DNA of 43,304 nt from Chara braunii (GCA_003427395.1 BFEA01000003.1:5663967-5707270); one strand, 5' to 3'; counted from the stretch's first letter, positions 9,088-20,582 are shown. The notes: generated by a model from the sequence alone, not told the origin. A program made the numbers and translations.

Positions 9088-9411
9088 AGTGATAGCGATG
9101 GACAGCCGCCAACAACTGCTGCTCGTCGACGTTTCAAAGATGGAAGATGGTCACGAAGACGAAGTGATAGCGATGGAAGGGAGGACGCATCGTGCAATGT
9201 TGCCGCCACGTTCAAAACGGATTGCAAGAGGGAAGAGGGGATCAAACTGTTTACAACTTCTTTTCAGACTTTGTCTTTCACTGGTTATCGCAATCGTTGA
9301 TTTTGCACTATTTACCGGCCGGTGATCGAGTATCCACCATTTGGTTCAAAACGGTTCGAACCGTTGATGCATTGATTAACACCCACTCGTCGGTCGCTCA
9401 TGTGTTATCAT

Positions 9412-9538
<127 letters not shown>

Positions 9539-9540
9539 AT

Positions 9541-9790
9541 ATATATTGTCACACTGGAAATCAGAGCGTAGTCAAACAGAGCTGCCTACGGTAAACCGTA
9601 GTGGGCAGAGAGGGAGGGAGAAGGAGAAGAGGACAACAAACGAGGGGCTGTGACAAACTGTTCTCGTCGGAGTTAATCACCGACTCATATATATATATAT
9701 GATTTGTTGTCATAAAGAACTGCTCGGTGAGCCGTAGACAGAGGGAGAAGAGGACACAAACAAGGGACAGTGACAGACAGAATCGTTTAA
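9541..9790 (-). mobile_element. two PLE-terminus-like repeat copies
   Basis: 9541-9680 and 9702-9787 match the 4388-4510 repeat. The first contains a CTACGG/CCGTAG hairpin with TAAA loop at 9586-9601 and, on the minus strand, GAGTCGG...CCGACGAGAAC followed by AGTTTGTC: a hammerhead-like core whose CTGATGA has been replaced by (TA)n. Copies start and stop at TA/GT microsatellites. Confidence 0.45.
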
Positions 9791-9884
9791 AAAATAAGAC
9801 TGTAATAATACTGTAATAATAAAGTAATAAAAAACGGCTACGGCCTTGAGATATCATCATGCAACTTACCAGACCTAGGAATTC

Positions 9885-9955
9885 AGAATTGTACTGAGTT
9901 TGAACTCAGGTCCGCATTTTAACAGATCAGCGGTGTACCCACTTTCGTCGAAGTT
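9885..9955 (-). repeat. tRNA-like fragment, Asn-type anticodon loop
   Basis: The minus strand reads AGTGGGTACACCGC, CTGTTAA (a GTT anticodon loop), GGACC and then GAGTTCAAACTC (T-arm). The acceptor stem is not visible, so this is a tRNA-derived repeat or pseudo-tRNA rather than a gene. Confidence 0.45.
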
Positions 9956-10095
9956 TATATGTATTTTGTCGGCCATTAGACTGGATGAACAGGAATGGAT
10001 GGAGGTCTAGATCCATTGATTAACATACAAATACGTACGTCAGCAAGCATTTTGTTTTTTTTTTTGGGTGTATGGGTCGGAGAAAGAATGCTCAC

Positions 10096-10394
10096 CTGTA
10101 ACCTTTGATGTTGTTCAGCGAATCGACGATGACGATTTTATCCTTTCCCACCACCGCACGATCTACCGCCGATCTCAACAGCCCTCTCACGTTCTTCTCG
10201 CACACCATGTCTTGGTACCCATCATTGCGATCCACGTGGAGCGAATGCTCACCGATCACTGACACGTGGAACGACCGCGCCCCGACGGCAATGCCTTCGT
10301 TCCCATTTCGCTCTGCGGATACGGCGCGCACCAGCAGATCCGCGACCGTCGTTTTGCCGCTGCAAGGTTGCCCACAGATAACGACGAGGGCCAT
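10096..10394 (-). CDS. KTI12: KTI12/DRL1 homologue, exon 1 (N-terminal ATP-binding part)
   Basis: First coding exon of the minus-strand KTI12/DRL1 gene. The start at 10394 gives MALVVICGQPCSGKT, the family's conserved beginning with a P-loop (GQPCSGKT, residues 8-15). An upstream in-frame ATG at 10475 would add 27 residues encoded by a promoter tandem repeat, so I reject it. Further family blocks are FHVSVIGEHSLHVDRN, EKNVRGLLRSAVDRAV and IVIVDSLNNIKGYR. The exon ends ..GGTTACAG before donor GTGAGC at 10095, with phase 2 matching exon 2 exactly. KTI12 binds nucleotide and tRNA and supports Elongator in the cytoplasm; in plants the gene (DRL1) affects leaf and root development. Those roles come from family knowledge. 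The exon lies 8.2 kb from its partner across a transposon-filled intron that contains an adapter join; matching phase and perfect motif continuity argue both exons belong to one gene. Confidence 0.92.
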
Positions 10395-10399
10395 CGCCC

Positions 10400-10494
10400 C
10401 CCACTTTTGGCGGGAAAACGTTCCTCCGTCAACGTGGCTTCCCGCCACTTTTGGCGGGAAAACGTTCTCCGTCAACGTGGCTTCCCGCCGTTAG
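10400..10494. promoter_or_regulatory. two E2F-type sites in a 44-bp tandem repeat upstream of KTI12
   Basis: TTTTGGCGGGAAAA at 10405-10418 and again at 10449-10462 fits the high-affinity E2F/DP consensus TTTSSCGSGAAA. Each lies in a 44-bp unit (CCACTTTTGGCGGGAAAACG...GTCAACGTGGCTTCCCG) repeated almost perfectly. The near site is only about 10 bp upstream of the start codon, so transcription must start very close by or the sites lie in the 5'UTR. Cell-cycle (G1/S) control is inferred. Confidence 0.6.
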
Positions 10495-10779
10495 CAATTG
10501 CACTGACGACAGAGCACAGCGGTCATGCCGCACACACGTCGCACGAGCCGCACAGACTCGCCGCCCTGGATCGCTGTGCCCAGTTCCACACCTGCTGTTC
10601 GGGGGCATCCGTGCCTAGCGCAATCTTCCGAATACAACGCCTACACGCTGTAATCAACGTTTAACGAAAAAACGAGCACCTCCTGTGGTACCCCTGAAAA
10701 GTTTCGGTCAATCGCTAACGAGGAGCCATGGAACACGCTCCTCGACAGCGTGGTGCTACCCTATGGCTGGACTGGAATG
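10495..10779. other. KTI12 upstream region, nothing else recognised
   Basis: GC-balanced sequence with no supported gene or clear TATA box. Presumed to include the rest of the KTI12 promoter. Confidence 0.4.
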
Positions 10780-11210
10780 AGGCTTGGATCCCACATGGCG
10801 CTTTTAACAAAAAAAAATCGGAAAAGCCCCTCGAAAGGAGGGTCCTTGCCTTTCTGTCCGTAAAAAAAATTTTGGACTCCACAGGCCCGTCCTTCGAGGG
10901 GCTTTCGCAAAAATGCTGACGAAATATGTTGGTCCATTTGCGTCGGACCCAATCGCGCTGCCGTAAACGGAAAAAAAAAAAAAAAACTTTGTTTTTTTGG
11001 TGCTCGCAGCTTTTAGGGAACAGAGCAGGGGGCTGGCGGCTTTTGCGAAACAAGTGTCGTTTCGCGGTGGGTGTCGCGGCCTGGTCGACACGATGCACAT
11101 AGTGAGTAGAAACAGGCAAAATTTGTTTCGGGTCCCGAAAGCCCCGGTGCATTGTGGGATCCGAAATTTTACCCAAAATTGCCTCACTAACAATAGTGGG
11201 ATCCAAGCCT
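10780..11210. mobile_element. 431-bp TIR element (Harbinger-like MITE candidate)
   Basis: AGGCTTGGATCCCAC at 10780-10794 is exactly mirrored by GTGGGATCCAAGCCT at 11196-11210. If the TIR starts GGCTTGG, the flanks are TGA and TAA, a near-match to the 3-bp TWA target of PIF/Harbinger elements. An internal hairpin at about 10822-10906 (AAAGCCCCTCGAAAGG and its mirror) is also present. No transposase. Confidence 0.7.
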
Positions 11211-11780
11211 AAGAGTGGGTTACTGCCTTCTTACCCCGTAGGGGAAACGTAGTTCTATTTGAATGGCCTTCGAAAATCGGACTTTCAGAAATCCCTCTTG
11301 ACTGAGGTCTTCGAAGACGACCTTGAGGAGGACCTCGATTTTTTTTTTCTTTTTTTCTTTTTTCCTTCTCCCACTGTTGGGAAATTAGGGAAAACTGGCA
11401 GTTTTCCCAAACTCCTGAAAATTCGGAGGCGGGGCTCGACGAGGGCTGCCATTGACACTGCCATTGACAAATCTGATCCATGGCAGTCGTTTCGTTTCGG
11501 CCATCTGAAAAGGTCGGAGGCCCACCCGAGGCCCGCTATTTTCTCACGCGGCAAAGGTACTAGTGGTTGGCCCAGCTATAGGCCACAGGCAATTCCCGTT
11601 ACCGCGCCGGTAGTTGCGCGCTTCGGGGCACCGATCCACAATGGCTGGAAGCGCCAGCCAAAATGAAAACGAAACGGTGCCCGGCGGCTCGGCAAAACTT
11701 GGCGCGCAGGGGCTATCCCGGCTCGGTATCAATAGCTGGGCCAAGTACTGGTGGTTTAACCGAAACATCTGTGGCAACCT
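11211..11780. other. no gene; repeat-like sequence
   Basis: Contains a T-rich run (about 11340-11365). A segment ending GTACTGGTGGTTTAACC (about 11744) resembles ends at 2735 and 2926. The short open frames have no recognisable domains. Confidence 0.4.
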
Positions 11781-11893
11781 GCTATTGGAGGTGATACGAG
11801 CATCCTCCAATAGCAAGCCCCAATTTATAGATGGTTCCAATCTATTGGTGGGGAGCATCACCTGCTGGAAACCGGGTCCAGCGTCCCACTAAC
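11781..11893 (+). repeat. structured repeat: variable-stem hairpin plus conserved module (copy A)
   Basis: Hairpin I is GCTATTGGAGG / CCTCCAATAGC (11-bp perfect stem) around the loop TGATACGAGCAT. About 25 nt further on, module II reads CTATTGGTGGGGAGC...CACCTGCTGGAAACCGGG...CCAGCGTCCCA, with an inner stem GCTGGA/TCCAGC and an outer stem CCAATCT/AGATTGG. Copy B at 20704-20815 has the same loop and module but an unrelated hairpin-I stem. Function unknown. Confidence 0.65.
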
Positions 11894-13169
11894 AAGATTG
11901 GAGACAACATACCTGGCGGAACAGCATTGATTGCCCTCTCACGAGGGGATTGACTGCCCGCCCAATTATCAGCCAGGTCACAGCATGTATGAAGATCTAG
12001 CCATGGGGAGGGTGACAAACTGTCCTCCAATCTCCCTAATCCTTCACAGTCATAACCGTGCAAAGCAAACCCTAGGCCCCCTCCATGCATAAGGCCGCTG
12101 CCCAGCTCCATGATTCTCATTTTTTGCCAGCGGAGGTCGTCTGCCTACCCTCCCTTATCCTAAGTTATTCACCCGGCAAAGATTATCCTCACGAGATTGT
12201 TTTTGTCAAATTTCTGGCAGAGGTTAGCAAAATTTGCGACACGTATCATTATTTTTATTATTATTATCATCACACACCTGCCATGCATACTCTTCCCCCT
12301 GCCATTTCAGCAACCAGAGTTCTGCCCATCCCTTATTGATCATCCTATCTCCTCCCCCTATCCACCACCCAAACGACAGACCTTCCTCTTGCTCCTCTCC
12401 ATCGTGCCCCCCACCCAGTGGCAGCCACAAAATATGACAGCCGGGACCGGCAACAGGAAGGGAGCAGGGGGAAACCCTAGGTCAAAAAGAGACACCGGCA
12501 AGTGATATTTACGCAGGAGTGAAACAATCAAAACACATGCCAAACCCATCGAATCCACCCCCCCTCGTGGTCAACTGCCTGAGCCACCCCCATGATTGTA
12601 CGACTCCGCAGCTCATTAGTATTAACCTCTGGGGGGGGATGGCATACCCCTGCGAAATAAAAAAAAACATGTCGTCGTCATAGTACGGTAAATCATCACA
12701 CATGATATCATTGCCCGCATCAGCGTGCTGGGTAGATGACGAATCAATTGTAAAAAAAACTTTCAGAACAAGCGGGGAACCGTATCACCTACCTCCGCGG
12801 AAGCACCGTAATCAAACAATGATGACGATGCCTTTTGATCTTCCACAGGCTGTTGGTAGGACTAGGAAACAGATGTCAACAAAGCTTCTATAGCAAGCGT
12901 CTGGATCGCCGCTCCCACATCCGTCAAATCTTCATTATTCACTACAACAGACTGAGACTGACAGCCAAACGATACTGACACCATGTGATCGTCACCCAAT
13001 TCATCACACGCATGAGCAAATAGCCGTTGTTGCTGGACACAGAGTGGACTAATTGGTGATGTCGCCGTTGTAGATGTTGTAATTGTCCATATTGCTCTTG
13101 TTGCCGTTGTTGATATTGTTGATGTTGTTGATGTTGTTGATGTTGGACCTCAAATTTTCTGTAGCTGGT
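11894..13169. other. no gene; AT-microsatellites
   Basis: Holds an (ATT)n-like tract near 12247-12268 and a TGTTGA repeat (about 13080-13145). No domain, RNA or TIR recognised. Confidence 0.45.
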
Positions 13170-14038
13170 CTGTTTGCATAAGGGCTATTCATTTCGATCC
13201 CCACAAAGACTCGGAAAACGTGGTAATGTGCACACCAAGCAAGAAGGCAAGGTTGGACAGAGAAATTCCTTTCCAACAGTGCAAGAGCAGTACTTGGGGG
13301 AACCGCCAGGGGTAGTTTTAGTAGACAAACCCTCCTCGAAGAAGAGGGGTTACAAACCCAAATCAACAAAAAAATCATTGTTGCTTGTTAACCCTATGGT
13401 CAACCTCAACAAATCTGACAGAGTCCAGGGAAAAGTCCCGAATTTTTTAGCACCTATCATTGTTCAGTTTCTCCCCAAGGCACCATATTCTTAACAAAGC
13501 GGGACAAAATGACTCCTTGTCCTTGCCAAGAATTGACGTGGCATCGACTCCCTTGCGAGAAACAATGGTTAATACGGTGAATGAACGAGTTCTGCACTTC
13601 CTTGGTTCTTGCGCAGTTCTACCGGAACCCAAGATGGGTAGACACGTGTCAGTCTTCCCCGACGGCCGAAAAATAATACTACATACTGCCTTCCTTGCAA
13701 CACAGGCCATCTCAGCATCATTCGCAAATTAGAGTGTTTGGGGTTTGTACTAGATACCTCGATTGAACTTAATTCAGTGCAGGAGAGAATCCTGCTCACC
13801 CATTAGACTTCCTACTGGGCTCTCGGTCGTAGACGTGGCAGACTGGTTATCCACTTCTGATATTTGCGAACTCCTATCCTCATAAATGTTCCATAATCTG
13901 GTGGCACAGGGAGGGTTCCCTCTTGGCCCACAGGGCAAGGAACAGACTGCTATAAGAGGTTAATTTATTCCTTTTCTAGCATGTCATCCCGCATCCAAAT
14001 TCAAAGCGACACGGGCCACCTAGAAGGTTCTGCCGAAT

Positions 14039-14703
14039 AAAGTGCGCCTCCTCACCTGGAATGTGAAAGGCTTAGGAGACACATCCAATAGAGACAAATG
14101 GGCACGACTCCGCTCGTGGTTCCACTCGAACAACGCTCAGATCATCGATCTTCAATAAACTAAACTTTGCGCTGAGAAGATTCGAGAGATTCAAGGTTGG
14201 TGGGAGGGTCCCCAGTTTTGGGACCCATCGGATAGAACGAAGGGGGGGTTCGCTTTGCTAATCCAGAGGGTCGTTGGGTCTGGGTCAAGTTAGATCTAGA
14301 CTCTGAAGAATGGGCAATTATGACTGTGTACGTCCCTGCTACCTACACAAAGCGGGTTTCTTTTTTGGCAAATTTGCCGGCCTTGTTGCCGGACGTGGAA
14401 AACCTTGCTATGCTAGGGGATTGGGATACAACCCTGAACCTAAGTTTAGAGTCCCCAAATCCCACAACCCTGCGAATGGACAGCACGCTTCTCTTGTCCT
14501 TGCTAGATTCTCAATCTTTCACAAATGCTTCCAGGGTTATGAACCCAAACAATCATGGCTATAAGTGGTATGGTCCCAAACCCTCAGAAATCACCCCTCA
14601 ACCTCGCTGTAGGCTGGAGTTCATAGCCATTAGGGGGAGTTTTGGGAAATGTGTTTTTTTGCGAATTATTTTATTTCTGATATTTCTTATCACTATCCCG
14701 TAG
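14039..14703 (+). pseudogene. LINE 1 ORF2: APE-type endonuclease region
   Basis: Begins VRLLTWNVKGLGDTSNRDKW, the usual N-terminal endonuclease motif with the metal-binding Asn. A GGFALL block follows, and after frame breaks MTVYVPATYTK and LAMLGDWDTTLN, corresponding to the GDFN catalytic block. Stops occur after IIDLQ (about 14157) and in the following segment, so the domain is not translatable as it stands. Confidence 0.75.
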
Positions 14704-15342
14704 TTGTGGATATTGTGGCTAAGGAGCTGATTCAAAAAGCAAGGCCCCCATTTAGGCTGAATGTGGCGAATTTAAAGGACAAAGGTATTCCTGATTGGGT
14801 AAGTTACCAGATGTCAGGATGACCAGCCGCACAAATTCTGTTTGCCTCAGAGGATCAGTGAGCTGAAGTGGGTTTGTGGATCGTCAGGGAAGCACTGATA
14901 GTTTTTTCACGAATGAAAGTCGCCAAAAAGCAATGGAACGAGATGAAGTGTCTACAGGAAGTGGAACTGGCGGAGTTAAAAATAGGTCAAGACCCCTTCA
15001 CAGACTACTTCTGGTCAGAAAAAAGAAAGCAAGCCCTATGTCATATCGAATCCTTAAATCTGCAGTAACAAACGGATTGGTTGGAGTGGTCAAAGCTCGG
15101 GGGAATCATGGGCTACGAAAGGATGATGAAACGTTTTAATTAGAGAATTAATCCACCCTTTTCTATCGGGGACGGCGACAGTGTCTGACACAATCAACAT
15201 GTGCGGCTATGCCCTATAATACTTTAGGGATATAGTGGTCACAAAACGCCCTTTTGATACTTTTTCCTCGGACCTCTCATTAAACTCCAATTTTTGGGAC
15301 ATAACTAATAATGTTATTAATGATGATACTAGATCAACTTGA

Positions 15343-16018
15343 ATGATAGAGCCCCCCCTGACAGTAGGTGAACTCCACAGGGCTGCCAAGCAGATGGCTC
15401 TGGGCAAATGCCCTGGCCTAGATGACCTTCCAGTAGAATTGTTCCTTAGCTATTGGGATGGCTTTGACCCATTCCTTTACCAAATCTGCAATGAGGCTCT
15501 AGAAAGAGACACCCTTCCACCCAATCTGATCATAGGGGTAATTTCCCTCTTTTATAAGAAAGGTGATAGGAGGAATATTTGAAATTACCGACCAATCTCT
15601 ATCATGAATGTAGTGTATAAAATATTAGAGATTAGCCACGGTTTTACCTCAACTAGTGGGATGGAAACAAGGGGCGTTCGTCAAGGGAAGGTCGAATTTT
15701 GAAAATATTTTATCTACGGTACAGACCCTAGAGGTGATTAGCTTGGAAAAAAGAGAAGTCGCAATCCTTCTCTTAAACATGGAGAAAACCTACGATAAAG
15801 TGGGATGGGCTTTTGTCTCCACCACATTGGCGAGAATGGGTTTTGGAAGCAACTTCTCGAATTGGATTCATGCAATGTATGCCCAAGCCGCTTCGATGGT
15901 AATGTTGAATGGTTATCTTTCTGACGAATTCTTCTTCACCCGTTCCCTTAGGCAGGGTTGTTCACTGGCCCTCTTGCTCTGTGTCCTCCAGTTGGAGGTC
16001 CTCTTGGATAATATAAAG
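15343..16018 (+). pseudogene. LINE 1 ORF2: reverse transcriptase, first part
   Basis: ELHRAAKQMALGKCPGLDDLPVELF is the finger region with the KxPGxDG signature. SLFYKKGDRRNI*NYRPIS follows with a stop between Ile and Asn. Then come a palm motif-A region (NMEKTYDKVGWAFV, with Asn for the usual catalytic Asp) and a motif-B block LRQGCSLALLL. The reading is cut at 16018 by the foldback element. Confidence 0.75.
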
Positions 16019-17088
16019 CAGGGTTACTTGACCGAACGTTCGGGGGCCATCCCGGGGGCCCCCGAACGTTCGGGCGTTCGGGGTCCCGTTCGAGGGCCGA
16101 ACACCTCCAGTTCGGCCCCCGCCAAAAATAATTTTGGGACCTAAAAATAAGTTTTTGTTTCTGAATTGTTTTTTGTGAGTTCTCTATGATAAAACCTATA
16201 TGACTATAAATTTTGAAGTCATTCTGCTAAGCCAAAAAAACATTAAAAATCGTCAAAGACGGGGGTGTCAAAACGCGCTCGCCCACTCACTATTTTGTTT
16301 TTTTTTTCACTTTTCACAGCCATTTCGTCAAAACGGACATATGATATTTTTTGAACGAAATCAAAACTCACTTTTTTTGCCAAAATCCGGTCGAAATTTT
16401 TTGCTCCTGGGGGTCCGGCGTTCGGAACGCCGGACCCCCTACATGTATCCGGTCTATGGTTGAGACCAGGTACAAAAAAAATTAAAAAATATATTATTAT
16501 TATTTATTTATTTTTTATTTTGTCTCAACCATAGACCAGATACATGTAGGGGGTCCGGCGTTCTGGGAACGCCGGACCCCCAGGAGAAAAAAATTCCGAT
16601 CGGATTTTGGCAAAAAAAGTCAGTTTTGATTTCGTTCAAAAAATATAATATGTCCGTTTTGACGAAATGACTGTTTTTTAACTTTTTGTTTTCACTTTAT
16701 TTCGGGGCCTTAAAAAAATTATTATTTTTGAAACATTCTTAATGAGTTATTGATTATGTAAAATACGTATCTGTAAATTTTCAGGGCATTTGTCAATGCC
16801 AAAAAAAAATGAAAATCGGCAAAGATGGCGGTGCCGAAAAGGTGTTGGCACACTTACTCATTTTAATTCTCTTTTTATTTTTTCTTATTTTTATCATAGT
16901 GTTTATTTTCTGTATTTGATTTTTAATTCAAATTTGGTAAAGAATTTGAATACAGTGCCCAGACAAATATTGTTTAGTTTATTTTTCTCCATAACATATT
17001 TTGTTTTCGGATTTTTTTGAAAACTTGTTTGGTCTTTTTTTTTTTTTTTTTTTTTTTTNNNNNNNNNNNNNNNNNNNNNNNNNNNNNN

Positions 17089-17146
<58 letters not shown>

Positions 17147-17247
17147 TCCGCGTTCGGCCCGAACGGCCGAACGCCTTCCGAAGGGGTCCCGTACGTTCGG
17201 ACGTTCGGGTTCGGGCGTTCGTCCCGTCCCGAACGCCGACAACCCTG
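16019..17247. mobile_element. hAT-like foldback element inside the LINE 1 RT
   Basis: TIRs CAGGGTT...AACCCTG bound 1,229 bp. The flanks ATATAAAG (16011-16018) and ATATACGG (17248-17255) match at 6 of 8 positions, fitting a hAT 8-bp duplication. GC-rich GAACGTTCGGG arms lie at both ends. Inside, a second inverted repeat (16321-16469 against 16521-16669) contains GGGTCCGGCGTTC palindromes. Direct repeats (about 16231-16300 against 16799-16860) suggest a composite of two copies. No transposase. A 30-N gap lies in the 3' poly(T). Confidence 0.7.
17059..17088. other. assembly gap (30 N)
   Basis: N run inside a poly(T) tract. True length unknown, so the size of the surrounding element is approximate. 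Confidence 0.99.
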
Positions 17248-17916
17248 ATATACGGTATAATACAGAAATAGTAGGCTTACAACTGGAAAGGTGGATCTCT
17301 AGCTGACGACCTCACGGTAGCCTGTGAGAATTCCACTGAATCCTTGGAGGAGCTAAAGTTCGTCATCGATATGTACTGTCGGTTGTCGGAAGCTTCAATT
17401 AACTGGACAAAATCAGTTTATTTTTTACCTTCACAGTTCAAGCTTAAAGTTGACAGGGGACTAAAGGTGGTCCCTGCAAATAACTCCGAGAGATTCTTGG
17501 GAGTCCAGGTCTCCCTGTCAGATTGTTCCAAGACTCAGGACAAAATTATGTCTGACATAGTTACGATAAGGATTCACGGTCGAGTCAAACACTATAGGCT
17601 ATCCACCTTTGGCAGGGCTCTGGTGCTCTCAACTACTGCATTTTCTATACTTTGGTTTCCACTTACCATTTGCTTGTTGGGCAAAGAGGCGTACCCAACA
17701 ATCAAGAAAGTAGCTGCACGGTACCTGTGGAAGCCAAACGCTGATGAAGAACAAGGATTTATATTGAGCGTCGCATGGGAGACAATAGCCTGTTCGCGAA
17801 ATGGAGGAGGTCTGGGTTTTCTTGACCCTCAAGCGCAAAACTTGACCCTCCTAGCGAAATGGGTCATCAAAGCCCTTTTTGAAAATCGCTCCAAGATGTG
17901 GGTTCGTCTCGCATAG
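17248..17916 (+). pseudogene. LINE 1 ORF2: reverse transcriptase, second part
   Basis: Resumes after the foldback element with IRYNTEIVGLQL, then an ADDLTV motif-C relic (catalytic Asp pair, reached through a stop or frame break near 17300). A clean frame to 17916 follows: EELKFVIDMYCRLSEASINWTKS, ERFLGVQVS, YRLSTFGRALVLSTTAF and GGLGFLDPQAQNLTLLAKWV, the typical LINE thumb and connection region. Confidence 0.8.
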
Positions 17917-18879
17917 TACATATTGGCCAGGGAATGGGGACTGACGAATCTTCGTGATGTGTAGCAGTGCGCACTGATCTCATCCTTCTTGAACAAAAGA
18001 ATCAAATCAAGAGTTTGGCGAGGTATCTTGAGAGTTTGGAATAAGTTGCTTCCGAAGGTCTTACAGCCCCCGCTCACCAGGAGAGAAATTGAAACTTAAT
18101 GTCTGTTTGAGAATCCCCTTATCGCCCGTGCTCATGGTCAGTTTTTCTCAGCAGCCGAAGGGGCAGGTAACTTCGGGACAAAGTGGGTCAAGTAGGGGGG
18201 TTGCCTCATTAACTATTTGTGGGATGATGAAAGAGAGGACTGAATTTATGAGGAACAACTGCGCCTGAGACTCGCCCGTCTGCGCACGGTATCAGAGAAC
18301 AGGGAAAATTTGATTTCTGCTTTCCCTCACTAGTGGTTTGAGGTACTGTATAGCTCCTCCGAGCACGCAGCGTGTACATGGGTGCGAGCAGATAAGGACA
18401 TAAAAATTTGGAGATTGCAAGGTCTGGACTTAGCAGGGGGATGGAAAGTGGAGGAACGAAGACAAGGGATGAAAACGGGTAAAGGGATACAACTTTTTAA
18501 AGGAGAAGAGAAAATTGTTCAGTCTTCCGTTGGCCTGCAGAAAATGTGGGTGTTTCTTCAGCAGAAGCATCCTCTGCTGCCAGACAACGTTCAAATGAAA
18601 CCTTTACTAAGGGGCTAGTGGCAGGGAACAATTGATATAGAAGATCCGGTCCCAACAGCCACTACAGTCCGAAAGTAGGAAGAAAGTTTCAGCTCTTAAC
18701 TATGGAAAGCTCACCGGCTAGTATGGCAACTAGGAGATATGTCGAAATCAAAAACTCTGTTGCTCAAGCTTCTAAATGTGTGGCCCTGTGAAAACCGTTA
18801 AAAAGGATTCCTTTGTAGCGGCTAGCCAGTCTTATGTAGGCTCAAAGCATGCAGGTGATCCCGACGACCCTCTGGTAGA

Positions 18880-19363
18880 TAGCCTCCCACTCGAATGTAG
18901 TAGATGCAAGTGGGGTTGGGAGTCAAACTCTCACTTATGGATTTACTGACCGTTGGCAGGTGCCACTTGGCAACGGTGGTCAGAATTCGGAAAGGAGCTT
19001 ACACAAGGTTTTTTTCCCTTGAGAGATAATTGGATATTGTTTGACTCTCTCCCAAATACCAATCTGAATTATCTCGTAGGTTGGGGATATGTTGCACTGG
19101 TCTGCGGGGGGGTGGTTACGCAGGAGATCTGGCGGGCGAGGAATGCATCTGCGTTTGACAAGGATGTAATTAATCTTTCTCTGCAACAACAACAAATAAA
19201 AGCAGGAGTGAGACTCCACATGAAAGCTGATTGGAAGAGATGCACCGGTCGCCAAGGAAAAACTCGGCCAGCGTTCTTAAAAACATGGGCCACAAATGCC
19301 AGATTGGATGAAATCTTAGAAGAGGGTAGGTTGGTGGTGTCCAATTGGCTGAAACCTTCATGA
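18880..19363 (+). pseudogene. LINE 1 ORF2: zf-RVT and C-terminus
   Basis: CSRCKWGWESNSHLWIY followed by PLAGATWQRW is a zf-RVT zinc-binding module. It breaks at a stop near 18949 and then stays open to NWLKPS (stop at 19361). The part between 17917 and 18880 is recognisable only as scattered frames with many stops. Confidence 0.7.
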
Positions 19364-19702
19364 GCATGTTAGGCGCACGTGAGACTCAGACTAGAAAGTG
19401 TTAGTGAGAAGGGGATTGAGGGGAAAAAAAGAGGATGAAATTACTTTTTTAGGTGCTCTAAAGCTTAACTTTTTATTTTTTTGGAAAGTATGAATAGACA
19501 TAGGGAGGGGTCTCAGGACCCTGCTTCTAGTCTAGGACTTGTCTGCAAACATCTATCGATAGAGAAAATTGCGTGTTTTTCTTGAATGGGACACTGAACC
19601 CGATTTTCAATAGTTACTTTTCTGAGTTGAATTGTGAGGTTCCGGACCTCTACTATGTTGTTTGCAATAAATGAGACTTCTTAAAAAAAAAAAAAAAAAA
19701 AA

Positions 19703-20582
19703 TCCTCTTTCTTTTGCGAATAGAACATAGAACGTGCGCATCGTGGATTGGAATAAAATATACATACGTTATATTCAGATTTTTAAAATTTTGAATTTTC
19801 AAAAATAATCAGAAACATCCGGGAAAAAAAATGTTGTACAACAATGCAATACGAACTACTTTTTTTCCCCAAAAGAAGACAGTCATCCTATTATATGTCG
19901 GGAAGCGGGTTCAACGTCCCTGACATATAACCACAGCCATATAGGGTTGAGAAAAATATTTCATATCCCTGACGACAACCAAATCGGGGCATGAACCTAG
20001 CCGAAGTGCCCGAATCATGCCATAACAGTCGACCTTTGTGAGGGATGTCGGACCCGGTTTTCGGCTTTTATAAGGATAAAAAAAAAGAAAAAAAAAAGAC
20101 AACAATTTGGTGCAAAAAAAAAAATAATAAAAAAAATATCTCAAACCCTAACTACTCGCCACAAGAATCCTGAAACCTTGAGCCAAAGCTCCCTAATTCA
20201 CATCCAATTGAAATATGTCTTAGTATGTCGTAATTAAGTCTCCTCAGAATACAAAGTAAAGTCTCCAACAATCTCAAGTGCTGAGTAGCCAACAAGAAGT
20301 GAGCACAAGTTAAAGGAAATTCAAACCAACATAATTAAAAAAAAATTCAAACCAGCATAATTTAAAAGAAATTCAAACCAGCGGCTGCTCAACTTAGCAA
20401 GCAACCCTACTACCCAATATCATCACAATTTTTTTAATCACCATCCTCCAGTACTCTAATTAGTATCCCCTTATTGTTCAACAACCCCGACAATTCTTGG
20501 ATGGGTGGTTCGCTGAAATATAATAGTGTCTGGTTTTTTTTTTTTTTTTTTTTTTTTTTTGGAAAAAACTCCAACCTTTTTA
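19703..20582. other. no gene; short repeats
   Basis: AT-rich. GAAATTCAAACCAGC-type units recur at about 20317, 20343 and 20370. A poly(T) run occupies about 20535-20560. Confidence 0.45.
19893..19933. repeat. hairpin with tRNA-T-arm-like core
   Basis: TTATATGTC...GACATATAA encloses GGGAAGCGGGTTCAACGTCCCT. The core resembles module II of the structured repeats at 11850, 20600 and 20790 and also looks like a tRNA B-box arm. Confidence 0.5.

Larger units (their letters stand above)
13170..19702 (+). mobile_element. LINE 1 (plant L1-type non-LTR retrotransposon), decayed
   Basis: Endonuclease, RT and zf-RVT fragments appear in the expected order on the plus strand, followed by a ~300-bp 3'UTR with AATAAA (19664) and a 20-A tail at 19683-19702. 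Open sequence at 13174-13732 may be the end of ORF1 but carries no recognisable domain. The RT is interrupted by the hAT-like element at 16019-17247, so the LINE is older than that insertion. The 5' border is uncertain. Confidence 0.8.

Noticed and set aside
10395-10475. Upstream in-frame ATG extending KTI12 by 27 residues
   Set aside because: The extension is encoded by the E2F-site tandem repeat, while the family starts at MALVVICGQPCSGK.
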